This document shows positions 52,401 to 64,000 of a DNA stretch of 64,000 bases, in pieces (positions within the stretch are counted from its first letter, which is position 1; each line of letters starts with the position of its first letter). The notes beneath the pieces were generated by a model. That model saw nothing but the letters and a program-made list of their open reading frames with translations. It searched no databases and was not told the DNA's origin. Source of the DNA: Trichoplax sp. H2 (taxonomy: Eukaryota > Placozoa > Uniplacotomia > Trichoplacea); assembly GCA_003344405.1 (NCBI GenBank), contig NOWV01000068.1, positions 1-64,000 on the forward strand, given 5' to 3'. Both the position numbers and the translations under genes were made by a program.

Positions 52401-55400
52401 GCTTGGCTAGATTAGAGCTTTGTAGAAGATACAATTGGAAAAAGATTGCAATTATATCAGAATCTCTACATGTTTGCTCAAAGGTATAGGCCAAATCTGA
52501 TCTATATAATAATTACAGCACGAATCAATAAGCTACTATAACTTTTGAAGCAAGCCTTTTATAAACTTTGGTAGACGGCTCAAATCATGAGTCAACTTGC
52601 AAAGGCCAAAAAATTGGAAATTCTAGCCATCACAGAATTTGGTGATCGTGAAGACCCGCTTCAAGCGTTAAAAATTATTAAAGTAATTTGCTTCGTGTTA
52701 TCAATTGATCTATAATTTCATTTTTACACATTTAAAATTGCTAATTCGTAAGGTAAGATCTTTCGTTTTTCATAATTTTGACTAGAAAATGAAAGCTAGA
52801 ATCATCATGGGAGGATTTACATCAACTTCAGCCTTGAAAGTATTCTGTCGTGTAAGTCAATACTTGAAAACATTATTCAGTAAAATCTTGATGCTATTTT
52901 GGCCATACTCTTTAATTTCTAATTACTCCTTGAGATGTTTACTCGATAAATTAGTAATTTTTCAGGCTCAATGTATAAATAATTTCACTAAAATTTTTGA
53001 AAAATTACAGGCCTACCATTTAAACTTAACAACACCAAAGTATGTCTGGATGATTATGGGTTGGTTTAATAGTAATTGGTGGAAGCTAGATCAAGAAAAT
53101 ATTACAGTCGGTAATGTAAGCTGTACTCAAGCCCAAATTATCCAAGCTATAGATGGTTACTTCTCAAATGATGGCCTTCAAATCTATGATCAACCACTTG
53201 ACACAGTCTCAGGCTTAGTAAGTAGTAATTACTTTACGGAAACCAAAAACTACCCTAAATTTTGAACCACGAGGTTGAGATAGTTACGATATAGTCTAAT
53301 CATATCAAACACATGGATAACTTCATTTCCATCGGAGAAATTAAATACAAGTATATTTATATATCTACCATCCATCTATTTTTCTCAATAATATAAATAT
53401 TATCTAGTCAATAGTCTAATTATCATGTGCAACCATGATGATAGTTAAACAAGATTACTACTTTAATATGACAATGCAAAGTTTTAAGCATCATAACTAA
53501 TTTAATAAATATCTTATTAGAACTTCGTAGCTTTATTTTGTCTGATTTATGGATTACAGTGTGTCGGTTTAAAATTCTGAAATATAGACTCCTCAGGAAT
53601 GGAATAAACTTTATAATCAAGAAATGGCTCAGAAGCCGCTGAGACACGCCATTGATGACTATGGCTCATTCGCCTATGATGGCATTTGGAGTCTGGCACT
53701 GATGCTAGATCGGTCTATTAGTTATCTAAAACGTCAAAATTTAACCTTAGAAGGATTTCGTTATAAAAGCAATCAATCTATAGTATATCGAAATACCTTC
53801 CAGAATATTTTAGATCATTTAAAATTTAAAGGTATTACGGTAAGTGAAATCTACGCTTTTAAAATAGATATCAGTAGTGTCACCACTCTAGCTATTAATA
53901 AGCTGAGAATGAGATCTATGCTTGCTAAATATATCTCTGCAAAATACCCATGATGGGATTCTGCATATCCATAAATTTACTTCAAATTTGATAACGGGGT
54001 CTAATTATTTAGGTGATAAGCTCAGCCGTGTTATTCACTAAACAACTAATCTGGCATTAATTTCCTAATACGGCGTAAAATTCATCCATAATTAATAATC
54101 AAATTTACTCAGCTTCCACTACTTACTAATTTAATATGTACCAATATAATTTTAATTTCGCTTGATGACAGATTCTAGCGAGTATTGTTAATAACAAACT
54201 GTTCAATCGTATCAATTTTTATCTATGGTAACTCTATACTACAGTTATTTATCGATTTGTAAACACACTGAAATTAATCTTTTAAACCCACTATAGGGCC
54301 CAGTGAGTTTTCATGATGGCGATCGCTTAGGAAAAATCACTATAAAACGCTTCATCAGTAAGATTAAAATTTCAGTCTACCTATATTCTCTTCACGATTA
54401 CAGCTAAATGGGTCTTTTCTGCGCGAAAAATCTTTAAAATTATTCAGATGTATAACGGATTTGCTACAGATCGTTATGCCCTGCGGCTTACTGCTTTCTG
54501 TCCTATTAGAGGCTGAGATATTAATTGATGGATTATGTATACCAAAAGCCCTAAAGTTCAATTTAAATTCCAATTAGATCAACGCAACGTTATAATCGGT
54601 CAGTTTGATGATAAGACATCAAATACTACTTGGAATAACTCTACCGATATTGACTGGAAAACGCAAGGTTAGCTTATTTCTTAAGCATCATTTTAACTCA
54701 TTTCGAAGCATCAATGAACTAAATACGTGCGATGGCGAAATGATATAAATCTCTTTTGTGGTTATTATATTTGATTTTTCGATTTAAATCCAAGTTAATT
54801 ATTTCAACTTGGGTAGGATATACTCTTCAATCATCCATTTTCTTTTTGGTATTACATTAAATTTAGTCGACGATCTATCATCGTAGTTTATTTCATTTGG
54901 TTAGCAACTTTTTTAAATAATTATAGAACTGAAATTATAATTTTATTAACTTTCCTTCTGCTCTTACCAATACTACTCTACCATTATTGAAGTAGACGTT
55001 TATCTAGATATATTGAGTATTCATTTTGCATCTCCACCAGGTAATTCCGTTCCCACTGACTGGCGAACCATCACCATTACCAACTTAAATGTTTCTGAAA
55101 TGGTCTACATGATCGTCATGATTCATGTGGGATTAGTCTTCGCTACTTCCTGCATCTTAATGGCTATTTATTTCTACTATCGCAAAGAGCCGTAAGTGGA
55201 TAATTCCTAATACAATAATTTTATGCCGTCAGTTATCCAATTTATCAATGAACAACCGATCTAACAGCTTCTACTGAAAGGATTGATAAATTTTAACAAT
55301 GTTTTCTAGCCCTATTGCAACTTCAAATACCATATTAGACCTATTTATGGGATTCGGAACTCTACTTTGTCTCTCGTATGTTGGATTTCTTTGCCTAGAA

Positions 55401-58207
55401 AATGGAATTGTTGACCCCAATAATAAGATTTTAGCTTTTCTGTGCACGGTATGAATGCAAAGTAATAAAAATTGAAGCACAATTGACATAGGTCTAGCTC
55501 ACTATCCTTTATTTGAATTTGATTCGTTACAAATAATACTATCAATTCCTCATCTGATGCAGTATTTTGAATATTTACTGTTTGCTCTCTTTTTAGTTTC
55601 GGAGTTGGCTATTGGCAGTCGGCTTTTCAATTACTTTAGGTTGCATATTTGCGAATAGCTGGAGTACATATAGATCACTTTCAGGCCGATCTTACAGATT
55701 GAGAGTAAGTTATTACATGTATTAGCTATATTTCCATTTAATACTAGAATATATCATACTGAACGAAAAGCTACGGATGCTCTATCTTCAACTGCTATTT
55801 ACATAAAAATAAATTTTAGGTAGTCCTTTTAATATTGCATATTTAATTCACACAGCCATAAACAAAGCCACCTTAGCAACAGCGTTGCCACCTTCTTTCT
55901 TGACAACTTTATATTTACTTTTATGTTAACTTTTATGCAGACGGTAGCAAGATAATTATTGTAATCCCTTCAATCACCTTTCTTATTTTATATTATTCAG
56001 TCTTGCCGGATTTGCTTTCAATTTTATAAATTATACGCTCAAAAAGGCATAATCTAGTCGTCGGACTGATCGCTATTACTTTTCTAACATTGCCTTTCCA
56101 CCGCTTAATTTACTGTCGTTGTTATATATTGTCAAGATGTTATAGTCTCCATGATTTTATAATCTAATTGGTTTATTAAATTATTTACAATAGTAATAAG
56201 TCTCGGTGATAGCATAACTCTGATAATCTTCTTTCCTGAATGAGCTCCAGTAATATACTAGTACATGCATGATTTCTAATTTTGCTCCATTTCTCTAATT
56301 ATTACCTAGAAAATTAAAAAGAGCCATAGCTATGGCATTGCCATGTCTATCTTTATTTTTAATATCATTTTATGTTCGCTACGAGCTACCGTTGATCAAG
56401 TAGAAATTTTTAATGATACAATATGGAGTCAGGTAAGGCCTACTGTAGGCATGATGTCGTTAGAATTAGAATAATTACCGGTACCTCAACTTAGCTCTTT
56501 CACTCCTTCGTCATGGTCAAAGATTAACAGACTTTAAAATCTTTTCATTGTATTCTTTCAGAGACAAATTCAAAGCGATGGTGATATATTTGTTCCACAA
56601 GTCAGAATATGCCGTTTCAGTAAATATATTGTATGGGATGCGGTCATCTTTGGTATTAACGGAATTATTCTACTTTTTGGAGCAATCACAGCTTGGCAAG
56701 CCCAACGTATCGATATTACTAATTCTAACTATGTTCGATATTTAGCTATTACCGCCTACAATTTAATGATTTCAACTAGTGTTGCTGTTACCATGAGCAT
56801 TGTCATCGTAGAACGGCCAACTGTTCGATTTGTTCTGATTAGCTTTTTCATCATATTATCATCTCTATCAACAAACTGCTTGACATACTTACCTAAGGTA
56901 AAGTACCATTAAGAATACACTGATCTACCTAATTGCGCACTGGAATTTCAAAATAATGGTATCCAGTTTTAGCTGGCCCACTGATACATAAAAATTCCAT
57001 TTTTGCGTAATCATTCCTTAATTAATAAATCTTTACTTACAGTTAGGTAGTTTCGAATACGCATGTACTATATTGATGTTTTCGGAGAAAATTACTAGTA
57101 ACCTAAAGCAACTTTTAGCTTCCTAGATATATGTTGAGAGTCTTCTAGAATTGAGTTAAATGCAGATGATTCTTTTCAATCTTGTCAGACATCATTGAAT
57201 ATAATTGTAATAGTTAGCCAATATTTCTTGAATTAATAGCAACTCTCCTATAGTAAAATTTCAGCAATATTCCCGATTGTAACAATAAATTGTCAAACAG
57301 TTATTAGTATCGCCTGTATCTCTTTTCAAATTTCAATTCTATACTCACTACTCCGTATAGCCTTAACTTAAATATTAGCTTTCACTTGAGCAAAATATTT
57401 TAGAATACATCCACTTATGAATTATAATTTCTAGCCCTGCAATAGTTATCGATTGAACAAAGTACTTGTCTGAAATTTATCTCATTCTGAATTAGATACT
57501 TCAATGCTAAATAAACTGGCCGGTTCAGGATTATCCAGAGCATGATTAATAACAAATGATTATATTTAACTTCCCAGGATATTAACATGTCTTTTATATT
57601 TAAAAATTTAGACCGACATCTTCATTAGTTATCATTGAATTTATCTCTTTTACTTAGATCTTATAGAGCAAAATTGTAATTTTCCATCAATGCCGAAAAT
57701 TTAAGTTACATTGTATTTACAATATAGATTCACCAAATGGTTAAAGACAGGAAGGGAATTCGAAGAAAGTCATTTCTAATTACCACTGGAAGGTCGAAAA
57801 CATTATCGATGGTAGATGGACATGCTGAATTTAATTTGTATAACGTTGAAACCCGGAAGCAACAATTACTTTCAAAGGTAGGATATTCAAATTCAATACT
57901 ACATCGTCCAAATAATCCAAGTATTGAGACTTATATAGTAATTAAGATTGCTAACAGAATAGCCATAGTAGGTACGGTCAATTACGGATTCATACTCATA
58001 AATTAAAATGACCATATGTTGACATAAAAATTTAGTATTCATGGGAGCATACTGACTATTGTATGACGGAATAAAATTTTACTTGTTTCTTCGATATGAT
58101 AAATTTAGTTAGAGAACGAAATCAAAGATTTAACAACAAAAATTACGGAAAAAGATGTTGTAATTGAGAGAATATCAAAATATATCAACGATTTTATGAA
58201 GAAATAG
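49455..58207 (+). CDS. GABA-B-like class C GPCR, receptor B
   Basis: Sixteen exons: 49455-49739, 51739-51876, 52313-52483, 52575-52682, 52786-52851, 53011-53217, 53597-53839, 54297-54357, 54578-54667, 55041-55191, 55310-55448, 55597-55704, 56310-56432, 56562-56897, 57728-57877, 58109-58207. Total 824 residues to the first stop. Signal peptide (about 1-31), Venus-flytrap domain (45-450), 7TM domain (about 470-742), tail with the coiled coil LENEIKDLTTKITEKD (793-808). Landmarks: LAGSFDITGD, SSCSVVTQ, LSYLSSSPTL, RIIMGGF, KVFCR, YVWMIMGW, FAYDGIWSLAL, GPVSFHDGDRLG. Exons 2-5, 7 and 9-15 equal those of receptor A in length to the base. The GABA pocket is largely lost: Glu58, Cys123, Tyr164, Thr246 and Tyr347 stand where GABA-B1 has Trp, Ser, His, Tyr and Glu. 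Only Ser147 and Trp274 remain. The W..DP motif after TM4 is also changed. It is probably an obligate partner or an orphan-ligand subunit. A longer C-terminus is possible (58160-58447). Confidence 0.9.
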
Positions 58208-58447
58208 GTTGGAGAAGAAATAAATTTAGAGCCAAGCTCAAGTACGACTATCGCTGATAGATTTCAAATTCATTCAGCTCAATCCTGCGATGCAAAGTTC
58301 AGCGATATATCATCTCATGAAGATAATCAAGTCTATGATTAATTATCAAAGTTCAAATAATCTCTTTTCCGAAATATTATAGTTACTGAGGGTGATGAAA
58401 GCAAAGATATTTCATTACTGCGAGAAGCTGGATTAATAGCTCTATAA
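58160..58447 (+). other. Candidate hidden C-terminal exons of receptor B
   Basis: Directly after the TAG at 58205-58207 the same frame stays open for 44 codons. If 58160-58207 (gtaatt ... aaatag, 48 bases) is an intron, exon 16 ends at 58159 and continues at 58208-58330. A second intron of 60 bases (58331-58390, gtctat ... ctgag) would lead to a last exon 58391-58447 ending in TAA. AATAAA follows at 58450-58455. The added tail is rich in Ser, Asp, Glu and Gln, and the product would be 868 residues. Both introns would be shorter than any other I placed here (about 76 bases), so readthrough, or a nonsense mutation followed by decay, are alternatives. Confidence 0.4.
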
Positions 58448-58449
58448 AT

Positions 58450-58455
58450 AATAAA
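58450..58455 (+). terminator. Polyadenylation signal AATAAA of receptor B
   Basis: AATAAA three bases after the TAA that closes the extended frame and 243 bases after the first in-frame stop. It marks the likely 3' end of the receptor B transcript under either model. Confidence 0.45.
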
Positions 58456-59288
58456 TTTTTACTTGGCATAAAATTATTTGCGAACTTGCTTTTCAGAATA
58501 TTTATGACATTTCATGTATGTACATATTTACTTTTAGCCTTGAAAACCTTGTAAATATTGAAATTTCTTCACTACTACTGTATTACAGTGCTACGAAATT
58601 TCACGAATTCTCATTTAAAGATAGAATTTACGATGATCGAGGCTTGAAATGATCAATTTAGCTAAATAGCATGGATAATAAGTATAAGTATATTTAGAGA
58701 AAAATAATATCACGAAGACACTTTTGAATTATATTATTTCCATGATCTCTAAAAATCAGAAATATTTAGCCTGTTCACAGCTAAACTTATATAATTGTGT
58801 TTCTTTTTGGCCTATTCGATTAGTTATCTAAAGTCTCAGTTACTAGAAAATATTTGAATACTTTGCAATTTCTTTTATCTTTAATAGCAATACTATAATA
58901 CTATATACAGTATATCTTAATGGTAAATGTCTATATATTAAGTTTTCTCACACTGCAGATTTAGAATATCAGAAAAAGTAGCAATAACTTTAAATATTTC
59001 CGGATAATCTTAATTTATAAATTTACTGGCTGCCGGTTTATGTTTCGTATCTATATCTCAATTTAATGCATTCCAATATAACATCGTTCATATTTACTGT
59101 TCTGAGTGATTAGAATCTTTACTTTCTGCACTTTCTAAACATTGAATAACGCTAACTTGATTAAATTTGGTAATAATTATCGATTCTCATTCTTAAAATA
59201 TTTCTACTTTAAGGCTTGATCTGGCATCGTTTTACTTAATAAATAAGATCATTTTGTATAGTAGATTCTATTCATCTGTGGTTTAGAC

Positions 59289-59412
59289 CAATGGTTCCCA
59301 AACATTTTTGGCCAAAAATTCCTTTTTTAAGTACTTAGCTTATTTAATAAGTTCAACCTAAAATCAGTAGGGAACCCCTTGAGAGTCACGGACTCCAGGT
59401 TGGGAACCACTA
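59289..59412. mobile_element. hAT-type MITE (short non-autonomous transposon)
   Basis: A 124-base element bounded by CAATGGTTCCCAA on the left and TTGGGAACCACTA on the right, which are inverted repeats of the CAGTGGTTCCCAA type typical of hAT elements. It has no coding capacity. The 8-base flanks gtttagac and atttgtag are similar but not identical, as expected for a decayed target duplication. It is the only transposon-like item in the window that I can name. Confidence 0.6.
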
Positions 59413-59702
59413 ATTTGTAGCTTGGCTCTTTTATTTAAACTATCAGTCAAGATTTATCAATACATAAGATTTATTCTGAAAACGGACAAAGTTAAACTGA
59501 GTAAAATACACTGCATAGCGCTCAGGGTCATTAACTAAGTTAGCTATATATCTGTTTACTTTCCTGTTACAAATCTCCTTTGTAACAAGAAACCGGGGCT
59601 TAAACACTATCTTCATTAGTACTTGTGTTCCCAACTAACTTAGGGACCTATCGTAATAGTACTAACTCTCAGCTACACAAAAAACTACTATTGAGTAATA
59701 GG

Positions 59703-59730
59703 TTGTGACGGAGTCTGTACTCCGTCACAA
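59703..59730. repeat. Perfect 12-bp hairpin
   Basis: TTGTGACGGAGT and ACTCCGTCACAA are exact inverted arms around the loop ctgt. Outside, aatagg on the left pairs with cctat on the right after a three-base gap, so the palindrome originally spanned about 45 bases. The arms are much more GC-rich than their surroundings. Confidence 0.75.
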
Positions 59731-61635
59731 TTACCTATCGAGCGATGTACTGATATTGATTTATATACAGTATAACGTTTTACATATTTTAATAAGTAAG
59801 TACATACTTTCATATTACTATCCAAGTACCGTACATAATAATCACTGACGTTTATGCACTTTGCTAATTTTTCACTGAAATATGAATTCAGTTTCGTTTA
59901 AAGAGAGACTAGTGGTGCTACTGATCGCTCTGATGATAGGAGATCGTCAGTATTTAGAGTCGTATTGTAGGTAGATGTCGGGAAGGACAAATCTGGCTCA
60001 TACACGTAGCGTTAGTTTGTCTCACGTTACAAATTTCGATTTGTAAAACATATTTAAAATTTCCTTCTTACCAAATTACACACAGTACCTACAGATGATA
60101 AAATATAGGATCATTATTTATTATTGATGAAGGAATTTATTAACTTATAATCCAATTTTATTCTACCACCGCACAATTATAAAATTTAATTAATAGAGTT
60201 TAATCAAATTTATCAATTAACGTTATAAAGTTGAACTCAATTCTGGCGGCGCTAGCAATCTAGATTAATCGATACTATTTCTATTGATATCATCACGACC
60301 AAGTTCGTCAGTGGTCAAGGCTTTTAATCTCTTCGGCTCAGTAATTGTATTATTAGTTCATTTACAAAATTATTACAATAAAATAGCTATTCCAACCCTA
60401 AATGTAGCACAAATACAATAGTGCTTGTCTACTTCAATCAAATTGATATTCTATTGCTTTCTCTGTTGGAAGACCATCGTCAGTTCCTAGTTCATGTCAT
60501 TCTGTAAGAACAATATTCCAGCCCTGCAATTGCGTACAAATATTAACTAACGTATTCATATCCATTTGTTTTCTGTCTCTTATCAACAAATAATTTTAAT
60601 TCACATTGTAATAAATTTATATGAACATAAATAAATATTTTGCGATTATTATGTTAATTAAAAATATTTCATCCAAAAGTAGAAGCGATATAAATTTTTC
60701 TCAATCATATTATTTGATATCTACTCATTTATATGATGCGGAAAAATTTTAGACAAAAATCCGAAATGAAAACTTTTTTTATTGGTTCAAAATGGAAATC
60801 GCTATTATTTCTACAAGTTCCTTTTTTGCTTCCATTGATGTTAACAGCTGAATTATTGCACATCGACAGCTTCTTATTATAAACCAACCTAGATGGAATA
60901 GGATTGGACAATAAAATGATCCTAAAATATGACAGCTAAAAGTCAATTCAAAAACCAAATAAACCATCACGGTAATGTCGAGTATGAAGTTAAGCAAGAA
61001 AGCAGGATAAGGCATCTTTCAGTATAAACTTATCCTACCAAATTAACATATAATTATTTCTGCACGCTATAATTCAACCTTAAGAAAATACTGATAAAAA
61101 TTTAAACTTATCCTAGGATTCATGATCATTCCTATTTGTTTCTTGACATATTAGCAATTTTACAAATAATATATCTTAAAATTTCCAGCTAGAATGAATG
61201 CAAAATGGTAATAAATCTGATCTAGAGAAAGCTGTATTTTAAATTATCATTCATTACTCTTGCTGTCTTATTGAATATATGTAATTATCTTAGGGTAATC
61301 TTATAACGAGCGATGTTTATTTATCTGAAAATTTAATTATTTTACAAACATTTGTCGTATGATATTATTGTATTTCAACTTTATTGCCGCTATTACTCTA
61401 AACCTTATAACTCTATAGCTTATTTCATAAGTTCGTTCATCCGAAAATAAATTACGCAAGGACTTCGTTCATTACTTTTAATAGTTTTGGTTTAAACAAT
61501 TACCCTGCAGTCTTTATAAATTCTAAACAATAAAATTTTATCATTCACATGTATTATATGATTATATTTTGTGGATCAATTCAACTGAATCCAATTCAAT
61601 CCTTTCAGCTACATTGGACAGGAAAAAAGTCATAA

Positions 61636-63765
61636 TTATATATCATCGTAGTCATCATACGACATATACACGGTCTGAAAAGCAGAAAATATAAAATACG
61701 TAAGATTATTTTAGACCTTATTTTAACTACTTACTATTAATAGAAGACTAATCAAGATTAATTGTAGATCAAGCAAACTACAAGCTTTAATAAGTTTATC
61801 GCAAGCAATTAGTATTGAACAGAATTCAAAGTCGAACATTAGACGAACATAAAAATGAGAGAACTATCATACCCTATTCCCTCAAATAAATAGTTTACCC
61901 TATATAATAGCCAACTAAGTGTCAATTAGTCTGTGAAAATTAAGATATATAATTTTCAACTTCTTCAAATGAGAAAATAATGGAAAAGCATTAACATAGA
62001 TATGTATTTTTTCCATTACTTGTAAAATATCATTTATTGTTTAACTATGTAATCTTTATGAGGTCAGATAGGCGTGTCTATCTTACTGTTGTACTGATTT
62101 TAAGCAAACGGCTATTGGGAATCATTCGAGCTAATGATTGAATCATTTTTTGATTATACGATTATGATCGATCAATTAATTCGTTAATTCATTTAAATTT
62201 TTGACATATGTAAGAGAAAATTAATATTAAGATGAAAATCAATGTTGAAATTTTAATGGTATATTGACCTTTTACTGACTAAGCTTGATATTGAATGCCG
62301 TAACCTTAATCCGAAATGTTCATTCGTTCACCGGCACGAAAATAACGATAAATGAAACAAAGCTGAGATCTTGATATTCTTTCTCCTTTTTACTAGTCTT
62401 TCCTTAAATCTTACAATAATAGATAAAACATCGATATTTTTACTGGAAATTTCTAAAATTGTCTAAAACTTCGCTCGAACCGAAAAAGAAAGTGATAGCG
62501 TAAGAAATAAAGTCTTTATTAAATTTCTTTTAATTTTGGCCAAACTTTACAAAGATACTCTCAAATTCGAGCTACAATCGTGAACAATAACAAATGCAAA
62601 ATCTTATCCACTTGTATATTATTCCTATTAAATATGATAGCAGACAATCGTCATCTTCCTTCGAATTTTTTCAAGTTCTTAATTGTCTGATCCATAAACA
62701 CCGGATGATCAATTGTTGTCTATATATTAGCAGTCTGAAATACCTTGTGGCCAATGAAAGAAAATGTAAGACTAATTTTCAGTTACGAATCAGACAGTCA
62801 TTAGCTTATTTAGTCTACGTAAATAACAAATAATTCATCATAGGCATAAAGGACATAGAATAGCGTGGATAGAGGGGTAACTCAAGCATTGTTTCATAAT
62901 ACTGCTCGGAGAGTAAGGCCTTGGACCATTACCAACTGATCCATAAATATTCAAATCATTTTCAAAGGTTAACAGGAACTTAGGTGTCGACTATAGGTAT
63001 GATGGAAATTAAATTCTGATGAGTTATTTCGGATTTTTCATATCAGTACTTTGCCTTTTTAATATGCTATTTTTAGTGTAGATATAAGAATAAATTGACG
63101 ATCAAAGCCTGAAAACCCTTCATCTTTTCCAGTAATAGTATTAATAAAATCTCTGATACTGAAACGTTTAAATTCTGATTTAATGATATTTCAAGGCCTG
63201 ATAATTACTTTATGAAATTACTTGCCCTTAACATATACCTTGTACTATAGTTAAAAAATAGATTATGCAATGTATTTAAAATTAAATTTTAATTTTGTAT
63301 TTGGTAATTAAATAATTACTAGCTATCATTCAGCCAATATGACAGACTATACCGATTCAGTAGCTTAATAAATTGTTGTACAGGAGCGCTTACCGAAAAA
63401 TTAATCCATACAAATACCAGATCTTTCTATAATTTTGACAGAGATTTGGAATTGCATGAAGGTAGGACTGCTTTTGAAGCAAAGTTAATTCTCATAAAAT
63501 ACCATGTCGTCCCTTTATTTGTTTGTTTGTCTATCTAGCCTAGGTAGTTAAGAGAAGTAATGACTAAAGCCTTAACGTTTTACTTAATTACTAAATTTAA
63601 GATATCTTTTATGATATGTAAACAAGATCTGAATCCTAGAATAGGCTCTAATAAAACTGCGATAGCCAAGAATCGACGTAATACATCATTCACTGTAGTT
63701 TGCACAGTAACACACGTAAATATTGCATATAAATGGTATTTATAGGTATCTAGAATGAGTAGATA
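61636..63765 (-). CDS. Possible partial gene running in from the right edge, unidentified
   Basis: Candidate exons on the minus strand, all starting in phase 0 after plausible AG acceptors. The first is 63765-63592: 58 open codons with a hydrophobic helix in FLAIAVLLEPILGFRS, ending at gtaatt. The second is 63426-63394: 11 codons ending at a strong gtaagc donor. The third is 62990-62903, reading LNIYGSVGNGPRPYSPS. A possible last exon is 61674-61636, reading VYMSYDDYDDI then a stop. The helix and the GFRS end faintly recall TM7 of a rhodopsin-class GPCR, but I cannot name a family. The third and last exons do not join in phase without another exon. In DNA this AT-rich such frames can occur by chance. 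Confidence 0.22.
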
Positions 63766-64000
63766 CTATTTCAATTTAAAATTAATACAGTATACTATTG
63801 AACGCAATATAGCCACATTACTTTAATGAATACAAGCTCACCTCTCATTTTAAATTGAGTGAAGTAATATTGCTATCATTATCATTATTACTACTGGTAA
63901 ATGCTAAATTTTCGTACCTGAAATTAGAGAGAAAAATTATTTTACATAATGTAAAATAAGACTCTATCCGTATAAGCCGAAATTTTGTGACATTGTTTAG

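Larger units (their letters stand above)
58456..64000. other. Right-end region without a resolved gene
   Basis: AT-rich. It holds a MITE-like element (59289-59412), a perfect hairpin (59703-59730) and scattered exon-like patches on the minus strand (60440-60600, 61636-61674, 62903-62990, 63394-63426, 63592-63765). The plus-strand frames at 62594-62833 and 63560-63745 overlap these and show no motif. Confidence 0.45.

Noticed and set aside
1-64000. CRISPR arrays, prokaryotic operons, rRNA, tRNA and viral or toxin genes
   Set aside because: Scanned for spaced identical repeats, anticodon arms and rRNA-like blocks; none seen. Gene structure is fully eukaryotic.

Overview
The window is nuclear DNA of an intron-rich, AT-rich metazoan. 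Introns are mostly short (about 75 to 600 bases, a few of 2 to 3 kb) with GT-AG ends. I found no operons, ribosome binding sites, tRNAs or rRNAs. The gene content (an eIF3 subunit, an ASCC complex subunit, sialin-like SLC17 carriers and a tandem pair of GABA-B-type class C receptors), the base composition and the compact introns fit a placozoan such as Trichoplax. The species is an inference; no marker sequence proves it. Almost none of the longest open frames are whole genes, so I assembled gene models exon by exon from splice sites, reading phase and family similarity recalled from memory.

Layout from left to right. 1-1606 is a GC-richer, GTAC-palindrome-rich flank with a nested tandem array. 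1607-3731 (+) is eIF3 subunit F in 7 exons. 5653-12407 (-) and 17279-21847 (-) are two SLC17 anion carriers of 10 exons each with nearly matching exon lengths, including a 34-base micro-exon in both. 26265-31054 (+) is ASCC2 in 20 exons, again preceded by a GTAC-rich GC-richer flank. 32278-42221 (+) and 49455-58207 (+) are two GABA-B-like receptors, each in 16 exons with almost exon-for-exon equal lengths, so they arose by tandem duplication. The second appears to have a hidden longer C-terminus, reaching 58447, behind an in-frame TAG. The right end (58.4-64 kb) holds a hAT-like MITE, a perfect hairpin and weak exon-like patches on the minus strand.

The genes are not one pathway. eIF3F (translation initiation) and ASCC2 (ubiquitin reading in alkylation repair and ribosome rescue) are housekeeping genes. 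The SLC17 pair and the GABA-B-like pair are tandem-expanded families of the kind used for small-molecule transport and signalling. No evidence for a new defence or mobile system was found. The most interesting signals are the divergent ligand pockets of the receptor pair, the in-frame TAG with a coding-like tail, the GTAC islands beside the two housekeeping genes, and a perfect RFX X-box palindrome between the SLC17 genes.
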